Source: Bacillota bacterium (lineage in GTDB: Bacteria; Bacillota; Clostridia; Lachnospirales; Lachnospiraceae). From it: DNA of 64,000 nt. Shown here in pieces: positions 53,781-63,447 of the stretch. The stretch is from positions 37,396-101,395 of the forward strand of contig JAEYLX010000038.1 of NCBI GenBank assembly GCA_023407575.1, written 5' to 3'. Under the pieces are notes generated by a model. That model saw nothing but the letters and a program-made list of their open reading frames with translations, searched no databases and had not been told where the DNA came from. Numbering within the stretch: position 1 is the stretch's first letter; every line of letters starts with the position of its first letter. Both the position numbers and the translations under genes were made by a program.

Positions 53781-54308
53781 ATGGAACAAGAAAATCGTAC
53801 AAAAGTTATTTATCTTGCAGGCGGATGTTTTTGGGGAACCGAGAAGTATTTGTCTAATATTGAGGGCATTGTAAGTACGGATGTTGGTTATGCCAATGGA
53901 AATACGGAAAACCCTACTTATAAAGAGGTATGTCACAATAATACAGGACATGCTGAAACAGTTCGTGTATATTATGATCCCAAGAAAATTCGTTTAGAGT
54001 TTATTTTAAATATGTATTATGATGTAATTAATCCTACTTCAGTAAATAAACAAGGTGAAGATACTGGAACACAATATCGCACGGGTATATATTATGAAGA
54101 TTCTAGTGATATTCCAGTAATTGAAGCCTCATTAAAAGAGCTTCAATCACGTTTTGAGAAGCCTATTGCAATTGAAATGCTTCCACTCAGCAATTATTAT
54201 TTAGCAGAAGAATATCACCAAAAGTATCTAGATAAAAATCCAAACGGCTATTGTCATATTAGACCGGACAAATTTGAAAAGGCTAAGCTAGCAAAAGATA
54301 TGTTTTAG
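53781..54308 (+). CDS. msrA: Peptide-methionine (S)-S-oxide reductase
   Basis: Repairs oxidised methionine in proteins, cytosolic. It is 175 residues, with the catalytic Cys16 in GGCFWGTEKY and further cysteines in EVCHNNTGHAET and NGYCHI for recycling. The VDVGYANGNTENPTYKEV motif is standard. The start is the ATG behind AGAAAGAGGTG; a longer frame overlapping the ATPase would add 35 unrelated residues. Only the A form is here; no msrB is fused or adjacent. Confidence 0.95.
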   Translation: MEQENRTKVIYLAGGCFWGTEKYLSNIEGIVSTDVGYANGNTENPTYKEVCHNNTGHAETVRVYYDPKKIRLEFILNMYYDVINPTSVNKQGEDTGTQYRTGIYYEDSSDIPVIEASLKELQSRFEKPIAIEMLPLSNYYLAEEYHQKYLDKNPNGYCHIRPDKFEKAKLAKDMF

Positions 54309-54360
54309 GTATCTTTTTGTTTTTCTTTAAGTATAGGTATTATAAGTCATTTAAAGTATA

Positions 54361-54407
54361 GAAAAGAAGAAGTGTAATTGAACCATCTGGTTCTATTACA
54401 CTTCTTC
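54361..54407. terminator. Bidirectional terminator between msrA and the MerR gene
   Basis: GAAGAAGTGTAAT-n-GAACC/GGTTC-n-ATTACACTTCTTC. The minus-strand exit (CTTCTTCTTTTCT) is the more T-rich. The 240 bp beyond it, up to the MerR gene, hold nothing I recognise. Confidence 0.7.
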
Positions 54408-54644
54408 TTGCTTAAAGCTACTAGGATTTATAAGACCCTTACCATCACGGTAAAGCAATTTTACACAATTAGTAAATTATTTGCCATGATATAGATTTAT
54501 CATATAACAGACAATCGCTGTGTAAAACACTATAATATGTCTGTATTTACAGTTCTATTCAGTGATGAACATTGTAAGCTCTTATTTCATTGGTTTAGGG
54601 TAAAAGTGGATACTCTATGAAACACTTATTTTCAACGAATTGTG

Positions 54645-55409
54645 CTAATTGCTTACTCCGGTGTAGATATGAACAGCGTCACGTAAAAAGGTAGCTAGTC
54701 CCGGTTGTTTTTTATCGTAATATGCGGTAAAGCGTTCATCATCAACATACATCTGAGCCACACCTGCATGAGCCTCCTTGGAGTAGGATGGCCAAGTGAA
54801 GGTCAACCATTGACGGTGTAAGTCTGCAGTCCTTTGTGCTAATTCTCCTGCTGGGTCCTTCGTTGCAAAGGCAGCTTCCAGAGTGTCTAACACCTCCTGA
54901 CCCAGCTTTTCGAATGTTTCATAGTCTTCTTTTGACATATTAAGCATTTTCTGATTTGATTTATTTATGGTTTCTTCGCCATACTTCTCTCTGATTTCTT
55001 TTCCGTACTTCTCTTCATTTTCGTCAATTAACTTTTTCTTAAATCCTTCAAATTTTTCTTTATCACTCATTTTAATTAATCCTTTCTTGCAATCAATTGA
55101 TTTTTTTACATTATCAATTAATAAATCCAATTGTTTTCTCTGAATAAGGAGTTTCTCTAAATGGCTATCCAGTGCCTTTTCTTCGTCGAAGTCCTGTGAA
55201 GTCATTCGTTCCTTAATGGTATCCAGATTAATCCCCATCTCACGGTAGAACATGATCTGCTGCAGCAGCTCCACTTCTTTGCTCCCATAAATACGGTACT
55301 TTGACGAATTAATTCTTGCCGGCTTTAGAATTCCGATTTCGTCATAATAACGAAGGGTTCTGGTACTGACACCTGCCATTTGACTTAACTTCTGAATTGT
55401 ATATTCCAT
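54645..55409 (-). CDS. MerR-family regulator with TipAS drug-binding domain
   Basis: 254 residues. The N-terminal winged helix is MEYTIQKLSQMAGVSTRTLRYYDEIGILKPARINSSKYR, followed by the MerR dimerisation coiled coil (~75-115). The C-terminal ~140 residues are a TipAS-like domain (HRQWLTFTWPSYSKEAHAGVAQMYVDDERFTAYYDKKQPGLATFLRDAVHIY), which in TipA/Mta binds thiopeptides or other hydrophobic drugs. The start is the ATG behind AAGGAGG. Its own promoter has the 19-bp spacer that MerR proteins activate, so it is probably autoregulated; no drug pump is adjacent. Confidence 0.92.
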   Translation of the reverse strand: MEYTIQKLSQMAGVSTRTLRYYDEIGILKPARINSSKYRIYGSKEVELLQQIMFYREMGINLDTIKERMTSQDFDEEKALDSHLEKLLIQRKQLDLLIDNVKKSIDCKKGLIKMSDKEKFEGFKKKLIDENEEKYGKEIREKYGEETINKSNQKMLNMSKEDYETFEKLGQEVLDTLEAAFATKDPAGELAQRTADLHRQWLTFTWPSYSKEAHAGVAQMYVDDERFTAYYDKKQPGLATFLRDAVHIYTGVSN

Positions 55410-55432
55410 ATTGTTTTCCTCCTTACATGCAT

Positions 55433-55463
55433 AGTCTATACCTTCACGTAACGTTAATGTCAA
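55433..55463 (-). promoter_or_regulatory. MerR-type promoter with 19-bp spacer
   Basis: On the minus strand TTGACA (55458-55463), exactly 19 bp and TAGACT (55433-55438). The over-long spacer contains the dyad-like ACGTTACGT. MerR regulators activate such promoters by DNA distortion. The start codon is about 17 nt from the predicted transcription start. Confidence 0.7.
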
Positions 55464-55527
55464 TAGAATTTTTACAATAAAAATTTTTTTTACATGAAAG
55501 TTTCAATAAATAAAATGTTTAGATATA

Positions 55528-55649
55528 AAAAGCTTCCTAGATATCAGTTTGAAAGATATTTTTGCAATTATACATCATAACGAGCCTATCGATTCGTTAT
55601 CATCTGAAGAATTGCATAAAGTCAATCAACCTATACTAAGGAAGCTTTT
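55528..55649. repeat. Three-layer nested inverted repeat
   Basis: AAAAGCTTCCT/AGGAAGCTTTT (55528-55649), GCAATT/AATTGC (55564-55615) and ATAACGA/TCGTTAT (55577-55600). On the minus strand the outer hairpin ends in TTTT. It occupies most of the 356-bp gap between the MerR gene and the Cys-rich gene and may be a composite terminator for the latter. Confidence 0.55.
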
Positions 55650-55765
55650 CATTACTTATTTATAATAATTTCACAGTACAATACATAAGGTTTTTTTGAT
55701 TAAATTAATCTAAAATACGTGAGGAAAGCCTTTGATATTAATTATAAGACTTTGCTTCAAGAAAT

Positions 55766-56473
55766 TTATTCTTTTTCTCTTGAACATTTTACTACTTCTA
55801 CAGTGCTTGTTAATACTCCAGCAGATATTTTTGCAGTAAGTGACACACAACCTTCCACACAACAATGAGGTGCACATTTCGGTACAGGAGAAACTTCAAA
55901 ATCGGATCCTACAATATCAAGTACCTTAATTACCTCACAATTTATTATTTCAGGAGAAACAAAAACATTTTCTAGTTTGAATACAACGCTTTTCACACAG
56001 GTAAAGGGTACGGTTATAGGAGAACAACCATAAGACCTGATTACAATGGGGATTTTTAATTCTACGAATATTTTAAAATCTGCTGTCTTCACCCCGGGAA
56101 TAGGTCCGTAACTCGGACATACAAAATCTTCATGTATTTCACAACTGGTTTCTATCACCTTAGCTTTTATATTATTGCATACAGAAACCACTTCATATCC
56201 AGGAACATCAATGCAGCATTTAACTGAAGTAGTGCCTTCCTTTGTAACTGTCTGCTTTATAATTGGATGAACCAAGGTTACACACCTCTGATTGCCTCGC
56301 TCCTGGTCATTTTGGTCTGAACATTTATCATAGTCATGTTCTTTTTCGCATTCTTTATTATTCTCCCAATCTTTTTCGTTATCTTTTTCTGTCCCTTTCT
56401 CTGGTGTACTACTGTAACAGCCATTGTATTTTTCAGTAAAATAGTCTGTATAAGGTAATTTATATTCTCTCAT
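55766..56473 (-). CDS. Cysteine-rich protein, possible spore coat/exosporium component
   Basis: 235 residues with 17 cysteines (about 7 percent), including CC pairs (VKCCIDV, HCCVEGC). An N-terminal acidic, Asn/Glu/Lys-rich segment (~20-60) precedes a beta-rich region with repeated V-K/V-x-V patterns (EVVSVCNNIKAKVIETSCEI, FKIFVELKIPIVIRSYGCSPITVPF). There is no signal peptide or helix. The composition suits a cross-linked spore-surface protein, but I recognise no family. The ATG is behind AGAGAGG. It is monocistronic. Confidence 0.6.
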   Translation of the reverse strand: MREYKLPYTDYFTEKYNGCYSSTPEKGTEKDNEKDWENNKECEKEHDYDKCSDQNDQERGNQRCVTLVHPIIKQTVTKEGTTSVKCCIDVPGYEVVSVCNNIKAKVIETSCEIHEDFVCPSYGPIPGVKTADFKIFVELKIPIVIRSYGCSPITVPFTCVKSVVFKLENVFVSPEIINCEVIKVLDIVGSDFEVSPVPKCAPHCCVEGCVSLTAKISAGVLTSTVEVVKCSREKE

Positions 56474-56614
56474 ATTATAGTCCTCTCTTTATCTTTATAA
56501 GAAAATCCTAGCACTATAATATATGTTTAATCGACATATTTTGACCCTTGTGTATTTATATTAATGTCAGCAATATAATTAATCTTTTTTCCCTTGAACA
56601 ACAGGTTAAACTTC

Positions 56615-57391
56615 TTATGTAGGGTTGATGGACAGCTTCATTTGCTTAATATAATTAGTTACATGTGGAATGCATTCCTTCCCATATTGACCCACAAGTT
56701 TTACTATTGCACTACCCACGATTACACCATCGGCAATCTGTGCCATTGACGCTGCCTGTTCCGCGGTTGATATACCAAAGCCTATAGCACATGGGATGTC
56801 CTTTACTTCCTTTACCTGTTCAATCATCTGATTTACATTAGATCCGATTTCACTACGCATGCCAGTAACCCCCATGGAAGAAACACAGTATAAAAATCCT
56901 TCTGCTTCAGAGGCTATAGCTTTAATTCTTTCCTTTGAGGTCGGTGCAATCATTGAGATTAATGTAATACCATATTTTAAGCAGTATGGCTTTAGTTCCT
57001 CTCTTTCATCATAGGGAACATCTGGTACAATGATTGCATCTACACCTACCTCCTTACAATTTAATAAAAATCTCTCTGTCCCATAGGTATAAATAGGATT
57101 GACATATGTCATAAAAGCAAGTGGCAGGTCAAGCTTTTTTCTTAGTCTTCTTACCATTTCAAAAATATGGTCTGTTGTAGTTCCTGCAGCTAAAGCTCTG
57201 GCATCTGCTTCTTGTATCACTGGCCCTTCGGCAACTGGATCTGAAAAAGGTATTCCTATTTCAATTAAATCAGCTCCAGCCTCTGCCATAGCGCAGATAA
57301 GATTTTCTGTTACTTGAATGTCTGGATCTCCAGCTGTTACAAATGGAATAAACGCTGTTTTATTATGAAATGCTGTTTCTATTCTATTCAT
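56615..57391 (-). CDS. trpA: Tryptophan synthase alpha subunit
   Basis: Cleaves indole-3-glycerol phosphate to indole, passed to TrpB. TIM barrel, 258 residues, with FIPFVTAGDPD, the catalytic Glu in LIEIGIPFSDPVAEGP, and AFMTYVNPIYTYG. The start is the ATG behind AAGGGGG (57391), which overlaps the trpB end by 8 bp, typical for coupled alpha/beta synthesis; the longer frame would overlap more. Last gene of the operon. Confidence 0.96.
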   Translation of the reverse strand: MNRIETAFHNKTAFIPFVTAGDPDIQVTENLICAMAEAGADLIEIGIPFSDPVAEGPVIQEADARALAAGTTTDHIFEMVRRLRKKLDLPLAFMTYVNPIYTYGTERFLLNCKEVGVDAIIVPDVPYDEREELKPYCLKYGITLISMIAPTSKERIKAIASEAEGFLYCVSSMGVTGMRSEIGSNVNQMIEQVKEVKDIPCAIGFGISTAEQAASMAQIADGVIVGSAIVKLVGQYGKECIPHVTNYIKQMKLSINPT

Positions 57392-58568
57392 GAATCTGCA
57401 CCCCCTTATATCTTGCAATAGAAGCTACATCCTTATCTCCTCTGCCTGATAAATTAACCACAATGATCTTATCCTTATCCATTTTAGGCGCAAGCTCTCT
57501 TACATAAGCGATTGCGTGGGCACTCTCAATTGCTGGAATAATTCCTTCCATTTTCGCTAAATATTCAAAAGCATCAATCGCATCAAAATCTGTAACGGCA
57601 ACATATTCAGCTCGTTTCGTATCGTGTAGATTAGCATGCTCCGGTCCAATTCCTGGATAATCTAACCCGGCAGAGATGGAATGCACCGGTGCGATTTGTC
57701 CATACTCATCCTGACAAAAATATGATTTCATACCATGAAATATTCCTAAACTCCCTGTTGCAATGGTTGCTGCAGTTTTATTGGTATCTACTCCGTGACC
57801 CGCAGCTTCACAGCCAATTAGACGTACCGTTGAATCACCTATAAAATTATAAAAAATACCCATGGCATTACTGCCGCCACCGACACAGGCTACGACAGCA
57901 TCCGGTAATCTTCCTTCTCTTCTTAATAATTCTTCTTTTACTTCTTTTCCAATTACACTTTGAAAATCACGCACGATTGTAGGAAAAGGATGGGGTCCCA
58001 TTACAGAACCAAGTACATAATGGGTGTCCTCCACTCGTTTGGTCCATTCTCTTAACGTTTCATTAACGGCATCCTTCAGGGTTTGTGTGCCAGAGGTCAC
58101 AGCATGTACTTTTGCTCCCAGAAGTTCCATTCGAAACACATTTAGTGCCTGACGCTCAGTATCTTCTTTTCCCATAAATATTTCACATTCCATACCTAGA
58201 AGCGCAGCCGCTGTAGCAGTTGCAACACCATGCTGCCCTGCCCCTGTTTCTGCAATTACTCTTTTCTTACCCATTTTCTTAGCAAGCAGCACCTGACCTA
58301 ACACATTATTTATCTTATGGGAACCCGTATGGTTCAAATCTTCTCTCTTTAGATAAATCTTTGCTCCCTTAAGATCTTTCGTCATCTTTTCTGCATAATA
58401 TAGCATGGATGGCCTGCCTGCATAATTGTTTAAAAGATCCTCCAGTTCTTGATTAAATTCCTCATCTTTTGTATATTTTAGATATGCCTCTTCCAACTCT
58501 AAAACGGCATTCATTAACGTTTCTGGAATAAACTGACCACCATGTAGCCCAAATCTTCCTTTTGACAT
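57384..58568 (-). CDS. trpB: Tryptophan synthase beta subunit
   Basis: PLP enzyme joining indole and serine, 394 residues. The PLP Lys is in HTGSHKINN, the catalytic Glu and phosphate loop are in AETGAGQHGVAT and CVGGGSNAMG. The start is ATG 58568, MSKGRFGLHGGQFIPETLM, behind AAGGCAGGGTG; a longer frame adds 14 residues with no support. The FGLHGGQ opening identifies TrpB1, the alpha-associated type. Confidence 0.96.
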   Translation of the reverse strand: MSKGRFGLHGGQFIPETLMNAVLELEEAYLKYTKDEEFNQELEDLLNNYAGRPSMLYYAEKMTKDLKGAKIYLKREDLNHTGSHKINNVLGQVLLAKKMGKKRVIAETGAGQHGVATATAAALLGMECEIFMGKEDTERQALNVFRMELLGAKVHAVTSGTQTLKDAVNETLREWTKRVEDTHYVLGSVMGPHPFPTIVRDFQSVIGKEVKEELLRREGRLPDAVVACVGGGSNAMGIFYNFIGDSTVRLIGCEAAGHGVDTNKTAATIATGSLGIFHGMKSYFCQDEYGQIAPVHSISAGLDYPGIGPEHANLHDTKRAEYVAVTDFDAIDAFEYLAKMEGIIPAIESAHAIAYVRELAPKMDKDKIIVVNLSGRGDKDVASIARYKGVQIHE

Positions 58569-58678
58569 AGGAATCACCCTGCCTTTCTCTGTACAATAGC
58601 TTTCATTCATAACAAGTCAACGATTTGTTGTTTCATCTTGTTAAAAACATTTAACTATTGATAATTAATCTATTGTAA

Positions 58679-59293
58679 CTATTTTATTGAACGTACCTTC
58701 TTAACAAAATCAATTATCTTCTCGGGGTCCTTATATCCATCCGTTTCAACACCACTACTGATATCGATTCCATAAGGCTTTGTCAAACTTATTGCCATCT
58801 CTACGTTTTCGATATTGATACCCCCTGCAAGGAAATATCGTCGATCAATATTTGATAGAAGGCTCCAATTAAAACATTCCCCACTGCCACCGTAATGCTC
58901 ATTCTTATAAGTATCAAATAATAAGTAGTCACCTGGTATCTGTTTTATAGTAGTTAGACTCTTTTGATCCTTTACACGAATTGCTTTTATAATTTGTGCT
59001 GTGGTACAGGAGGTCAAATATCTGATATATTCCGCATTCTCATCACCATGTAATTGCACAAGATCAACAATGCCTTCCTTTATTAATTCCAAGATTGTCG
59101 ACATCTCTTCATTCACAAATACCCCAACCACTTGAATATTTGGGTTTAGCTTTTCTCTCAAGGCTCCCGCTTCTTTATTACTAATCTGCCGTCTGCTGTT
59201 TGCAAAAACAAACCCCACATAATCAGGTTCCATTAGATTAATGGACTCTATATCCTGTTGTCTGCGAAGTCCACAGATTTTAATTTTAGTCAT
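58679..59293 (-). CDS. trpF: Phosphoribosylanthranilate isomerase
   Basis: Third-to-fourth step of tryptophan synthesis (Amadori rearrangement), TIM barrel of 204 residues, starting MTKIKICGLRRQQDIES with the catalytic Cys in KICGLR. The catalytic Asp is in LLFDTYK. It is a separate protein, not fused to TrpC. The start is the ATG behind AAGGAGG (59293). Confidence 0.94.
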   Translation of the reverse strand: MTKIKICGLRRQQDIESINLMEPDYVGFVFANSRRQISNKEAGALREKLNPNIQVVGVFVNEEMSTILELIKEGIVDLVQLHGDENAEYIRYLTSCTTAQIIKAIRVKDQKSLTTIKQIPGDYLLFDTYKNEHYGGSGECFNWSLLSNIDRRYFLAGGINIENVEMAISLTKPYGIDISSGVETDGYKDPEKIIDFVKKVRSIK

Positions 59294-59350
59294 AATCAAC
59301 CTCCTTCCTGCACACATATTAAAAGCTTATACTTTATAACTATAATAACT

Positions 59351-60184
59351 TTAAACTGAGCTTGTATGTTGTCTTGATAGGCCTTTAAGCTCTGATAGCA
59401 TTTCTTTTTTATTGGGGCTTCTCATTAAAGTTTCTCCTATTAACACAGCATTTACTCCAGCCTGTTTTAAGGATTGTATGTCATGAAAATCACGAATTCC
59501 ACTTTCTGCAATAAAGAGAATTTCTTTTGGAACATATTCTCTTAATCGTACGCTGTTATTAATATCCACCTCAAAGGTCTTTAGATTACGATTATTGACT
59601 CCAATTATTTTTGCACCAGCCTCGAGGGCTGATTCAATCTCTTCCTTTGTATGTGCTTCCACAAGAGCAGATAATCCAAGTTCCTTACAAATTGTAAGAT
59701 ATTTCTGTAAAGTCTGTGTATTTAATAAAGTGCTAATTAATAAGATTGCATCTGCACCAAGCAGTTTTGCTTCGTAAATCTGGTATTCGTCCACTGTGAA
59801 ATCTTTTCGAAGTATTGGAATTTTAACTTCTTTTTTAATCTCACGCAAATAGATATCACTACCCAAAAAGAATTCTGGTTCTGTTAACACGGATATAGCA
59901 GATGCTCCTGCATTCTCATATTCCTTTGCTATATTAATATAAGGAAACGATTCTGTAATAACACCTTTTGAGGGGGAAGCTTTCTTTACTTCACAGATAA
60001 AAGCCATGTCACTGTATTGATTTTGGATCGCTCTTTCAAAAGAGAAAAATTCTTTCTTTTTATCTGGTTCCAGTTCTATTTGTTTTTCTATTAATTGAAC
60101 TAACGCTGATTGTGTTTGCAGTTCCTTTGCTCTTTTTACACGTGCTAAACTAGACGCAGCTATTGTTTCAAGAATCACACACAT
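59351..60184 (-). CDS. trpC: Indole-3-glycerol phosphate synthase
   Basis: Makes indole-3-glycerol phosphate from carboxyphenylaminodeoxyribulose phosphate. TIM barrel of ~277 residues with the motifs ICEVKKASPSKGVI, ILRKDFTVDEYQI and VGVNNRNLKTFEV, and the final IAESGIRDFHDI...LIGETLMRS. Two starts are possible: ATG at 60184 (very close to AGAGAGG) or GTG at 60178, which gives MILETIAASSLARVKRAKE and has better spacing. Confidence 0.95.
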   Translation of the reverse strand: MCVILETIAASSLARVKRAKELQTQSALVQLIEKQIELEPDKKKEFFSFERAIQNQYSDMAFICEVKKASPSKGVITESFPYINIAKEYENAGASAISVLTEPEFFLGSDIYLREIKKEVKIPILRKDFTVDEYQIYEAKLLGADAILLISTLLNTQTLQKYLTICKELGLSALVEAHTKEEIESALEAGAKIIGVNNRNLKTFEVDINNSVRLREYVPKEILFIAESGIRDFHDIQSLKQAGVNAVLIGETLMRSPNKKEMLSELKGLSRQHTSSV

Positions 60185-60225
60185 TACCTCTCTTTCTTAT
60201 TACCAACATGACCTTGCCTTACCTA

Positions 60226-61236
60226 TTATTCTTCATTTGAGAGTTGGATAAAATTCATTAACTGATCCATCGCTTTTCCGCTATCAATAATATCAGCAGC
60301 TTTACGAACACATTCCCGTAATGTAATGTTATTATAGGTCATATAGAGACATACAGCAGAGTTTAGTAATACAATATCACGCATCGGGCCTTTTTCACCA
60401 CTGAGTATTCTTCTTGTAATATCAGCATTGGTTACTGGGTCACCGCCAAGTAGATCTTCTGGATTACAGTATTCAAAACCAAATTGATGAGGGTCAAGAA
60501 AAAAACTATTGACTTGCCCATGATTCACTTCACATACGGTAGTTTTAGAACACAAAGACACCTCATCCAATCCATCATGACCATGAACTACCATAGCTCT
60601 CTTTACGCCCAGGTTAGCAAGAACCCTTGCCATCGGTTCAACCAGCTTCTCATCATATACACCTAATAATTGCAAAGTTGCATCGGCAGGGCTTGATAGT
60701 GGACCAAGAATATTAAAAATTGTTCGTACTCCTAATTCCCGTCGCACTGGTGCTGCATATTTCATGGAAGAATGATACATAGGAGCAAATAAAAAGCACA
60801 TTCCAATCTCTTTTAATATCTCCTCACTTTTTTCAACAGGAATATCTATTTTAATACCCAGTGCCTCCAATACGTCTGCACTTCCGCATTTGCTAGAGAC
60901 ACTTCTATTTCCATGTTTTGCAACTGGAATTCCCGCAGCGGATATAATGAAAGCAGAGACGGTGGATATATTGAAGGTAAAGGCTTCGTCACCTCCGGTT
61001 CCAACAATATCTAACACATCACCTTCATGTTTTAGCTTTAATCCATACTTTCTCATAATCATTGCACAGGCCGTTATCTCTTCAATTGTTTCACCCTTCA
61101 TACGAATCGCAGTAATAAAGGAGGCTATCTGCGCATTGGTAGCATTTCCACTCATAATCTCTTCCATTACTGACTTCGTCATATCTAAAGATAGATTCTC
61201 TTTGTTAAGCAGCTGATAAATAGCTTGCTGTATCAT
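60226..61236 (-). CDS. trpD: Anthranilate phosphoribosyltransferase
   Basis: Transfers phosphoribose from PRPP to anthranilate. 336 residues. The PRPP-binding GTGGDEAFTFNIST and the KHGNRSVSSKCGSADVLEALG segment are intact. It is unfused to TrpG. AGGAAGTGTGAT precedes the ATG. About 75 nt separate it from trpG. Confidence 0.95.
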   Translation of the reverse strand: MIQQAIYQLLNKENLSLDMTKSVMEEIMSGNATNAQIASFITAIRMKGETIEEITACAMIMRKYGLKLKHEGDVLDIVGTGGDEAFTFNISTVSAFIISAAGIPVAKHGNRSVSSKCGSADVLEALGIKIDIPVEKSEEILKEIGMCFLFAPMYHSSMKYAAPVRRELGVRTIFNILGPLSSPADATLQLLGVYDEKLVEPMARVLANLGVKRAMVVHGHDGLDEVSLCSKTTVCEVNHGQVNSFFLDPHQFGFEYCNPEDLLGGDPVTNADITRRILSGEKGPMRDIVLLNSAVCLYMTYNNITLRECVRKAADIIDSGKAMDQLMNFIQLSNEE

Positions 61237-61311
61237 ATCACACTTCCTTTCTTGGTACCTGGAAATCCTGAACTACAAGTACACAATTGGATAATTAAAT
61301 TCTTAATAAAT

Positions 61312-61881
61312 TCACTTGCTTATTTGAAGAAAATTCTTTATTATTGTCTCGCCGTGTGGAGTTAGAATTGATTCTGGATGAAATTGAACACCGTAAACTT
61401 CATGATTTCTGTGCTTTACAGCCATAATTTCACCTTCGTCATCCTCTGCAATTACCAGAAGATCGTCTGGCAGGGTTTCTTTTCTAGCGATTAAAGAGTG
61501 ATACCTGGCTGCCTGAATTACCGGCGCTAAGCCATGGAAAATCTTTGCACCATTTGCAATATGAATGTTGCTCTGTTTCCCGTGCATAAGCTGCTTCGCT
61601 AAGGTGATTTCGCCGCCTGTTGCTTCACATATCGCTTGATGCCCCAAACAAACTCCTAGGATCGGTATTTCTTTTAACTCTATAATTACTTCTTCAATAA
61701 TACCGGCATCCTTTGGGTATCCAGGTCCAGGAGAAATAATGATATGTGTAGGTTCTAAATTTCTAATTTCGTCTACCGTCAGCTCATCATTACGAATAAC
61801 TTTTATATCAGCTCCCAGCTTACCTACAACTTGAACAAGATTATAAGAAAAACTGTCATAATTATCGATTAATAAAACCAT
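61312..61881 (-). CDS. trpG: Anthranilate synthase, glutamine amidotransferase component
   Basis: Supplies ammonia from glutamine to TrpE. 189 residues, class I amidotransferase with the nucleophile in GVCLGHQAI and His/Glu in VQFHPESIL. The ATG overlaps the trpE stop by one base (TAATG), so the two subunits are translationally coupled. In some bacteria this subunit also serves folate synthesis; no pabB is near. Confidence 0.95.
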   Translation of the reverse strand: MVLLIDNYDSFSYNLVQVVGKLGADIKVIRNDELTVDEIRNLEPTHIIISPGPGYPKDAGIIEEVIIELKEIPILGVCLGHQAICEATGGEITLAKQLMHGKQSNIHIANGAKIFHGLAPVIQAARYHSLIARKETLPDDLLVIAEDDEGEIMAVKHRNHEVYGVQFHPESILTPHGETIIKNFLQISK

Positions 61882-63341
61882 TATTCCTCAACCTCCCTAG
61901 CCCTTAAGATAGCTTCTATAACTGCTTTCGCTTTGTTTTCCGACTCTTCATATTCCTTTTCTGGAATACTGTCTGCAACAATGCCTCCCCCAGCCTGAAC
62001 ATACACACGATCATTCTTTTTTACTGCCATACGGATTGCAATACAGGTATCCATGTTACCTGCAAAATCAATGTAGCCAATGGCCCCTCCATAAATTCCT
62101 CTTGGAGTTTTTTCTAATTCCTCGATGATTTCACAAGCTCTAATCTTTGGTGCTCCTGATAAGGTTCCAGCTGGTAGAATTGCTTCAATTGCATCAAAGG
62201 CATCCTTTTCCTTCACAATACTTCCTTCCACCTCTGAGGTAATGTGCATTATTCTTGAATAACGTTGGATCCTCATATAATCGGTCACATTAACACTACC
62301 GAATTCACTGATTTTACCTAGATCATTTCTACCAAGGTCTACCAGCATATTGTGCTCTGACAATTCCTTTTGATCTTCCAGCAGTTCTTTTTCAAAAGCG
62401 AGATCTTCTTCTTTGGTCCGTCCTCTGGGTCTTGATCCAGCAATGGGAAACGTTGATAATTTTGCGTTTTTTAATCTAACCATTGTTTCTGGTGAAGTAC
62501 TGATTAACTGTATATCATCATTTTGCAGATACACCATATAAGGGGAAGGATTTGTAGTTCGAAGCACACGATATGCGTTTAGTAAATCATCCTTATATTC
62601 TGTCTCAAAACGCCTGGAGATTACCGCCTGAAATATGTCACCGTTCGCAATATACTCTTTGGTTTTTTCTACCATAGTACAATACTCTTCCTTTGTAACA
62701 TTACATTTAAAAAACGGCTTATTACTTGAAGCTAGCTTTTTAGGAATATGTGTCGTCTCCATAATAAAATGAGTAAGTGCTTCTAAATCAGTCAAAGCTT
62801 TTCCGTAGTTTTCCAGAACCTTATCTGTTTTCATGTTAACCACAAGACTAATTTTCTGTTTTAAATGATCATATGCAATCACCTTATCGTAAAGCATCAG
62901 ATCAAAATCAGGAAAATCACTTTCCATAAGCTTTAGAATCGGTTCCGCATAGGCAATCATTCCATAGGAAAAATATCCGACTAATCCACCTGTAAATGGT
63001 GGCATATCACTTAACTTTGGTGCTTTGTATTTTTCCAGCAGTTCTCTTAATATCTCATAAGGCTTCTCGGTGGATATTACTTTTTCTTCTCCATCTTGAA
63101 GGGTTACTTTTTTATTCTTATAGGTAATATGTAGGATTGGATCAAACCCCAAAAAGGAATATCTACCCCATTTTTCACCGCCTTCAATACTTTCCAATAA
63201 ATAATAGCGTTTACTAATCTGTGAAATTTTTCGTAGTAGTGTAATTGGTGTTATAATGTCGGCATAGATTTCTTTGCAGATCGGAATAATACTGTACTCT
63301 TTAGCAAGAACTTCAATTTCATTACTGCTCGGTGTAATCAT
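61881..63341 (-). CDS. trpE: Anthranilate synthase component I
   Basis: Chorismate-utilising enzyme, 486 residues. N-terminal domain with YYLLESIEGGEKWGRYSFLGFDP, which contains the LLES tryptophan-binding (feedback) motif. The C-terminal catalytic domain has PSPYMVYLQNDDIQLISTSPETMVRL, GSRPRGRTKEED and LPAGTLSGAPKIRACEII. First gene of trpEGDCFBA; AAAAAGGT lies 8 nt before the ATG, after the T-box terminator. Confidence 0.96.
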   Translation of the reverse strand: MITPSSNEIEVLAKEYSIIPICKEIYADIITPITLLRKISQISKRYYLLESIEGGEKWGRYSFLGFDPILHITYKNKKVTLQDGEEKVISTEKPYEILRELLEKYKAPKLSDMPPFTGGLVGYFSYGMIAYAEPILKLMESDFPDFDLMLYDKVIAYDHLKQKISLVVNMKTDKVLENYGKALTDLEALTHFIMETTHIPKKLASSNKPFFKCNVTKEEYCTMVEKTKEYIANGDIFQAVISRRFETEYKDDLLNAYRVLRTTNPSPYMVYLQNDDIQLISTSPETMVRLKNAKLSTFPIAGSRPRGRTKEEDLAFEKELLEDQKELSEHNMLVDLGRNDLGKISEFGSVNVTDYMRIQRYSRIMHITSEVEGSIVKEKDAFDAIEAILPAGTLSGAPKIRACEIIEELEKTPRGIYGGAIGYIDFAGNMDTCIAIRMAVKKNDRVYVQAGGGIVADSIPEKEYEESENKAKAVIEAILRAREVEE

Positions 63342-63447
63342 TGTTAGATACCTTTTTCATTGATGGGATGAAAAATCCTTTCCTATTATTTGATATAATG
63401 CCTATTTACTTTCATTCATCGGTGGAGTGGTCACTGTTAAAGGGTAT

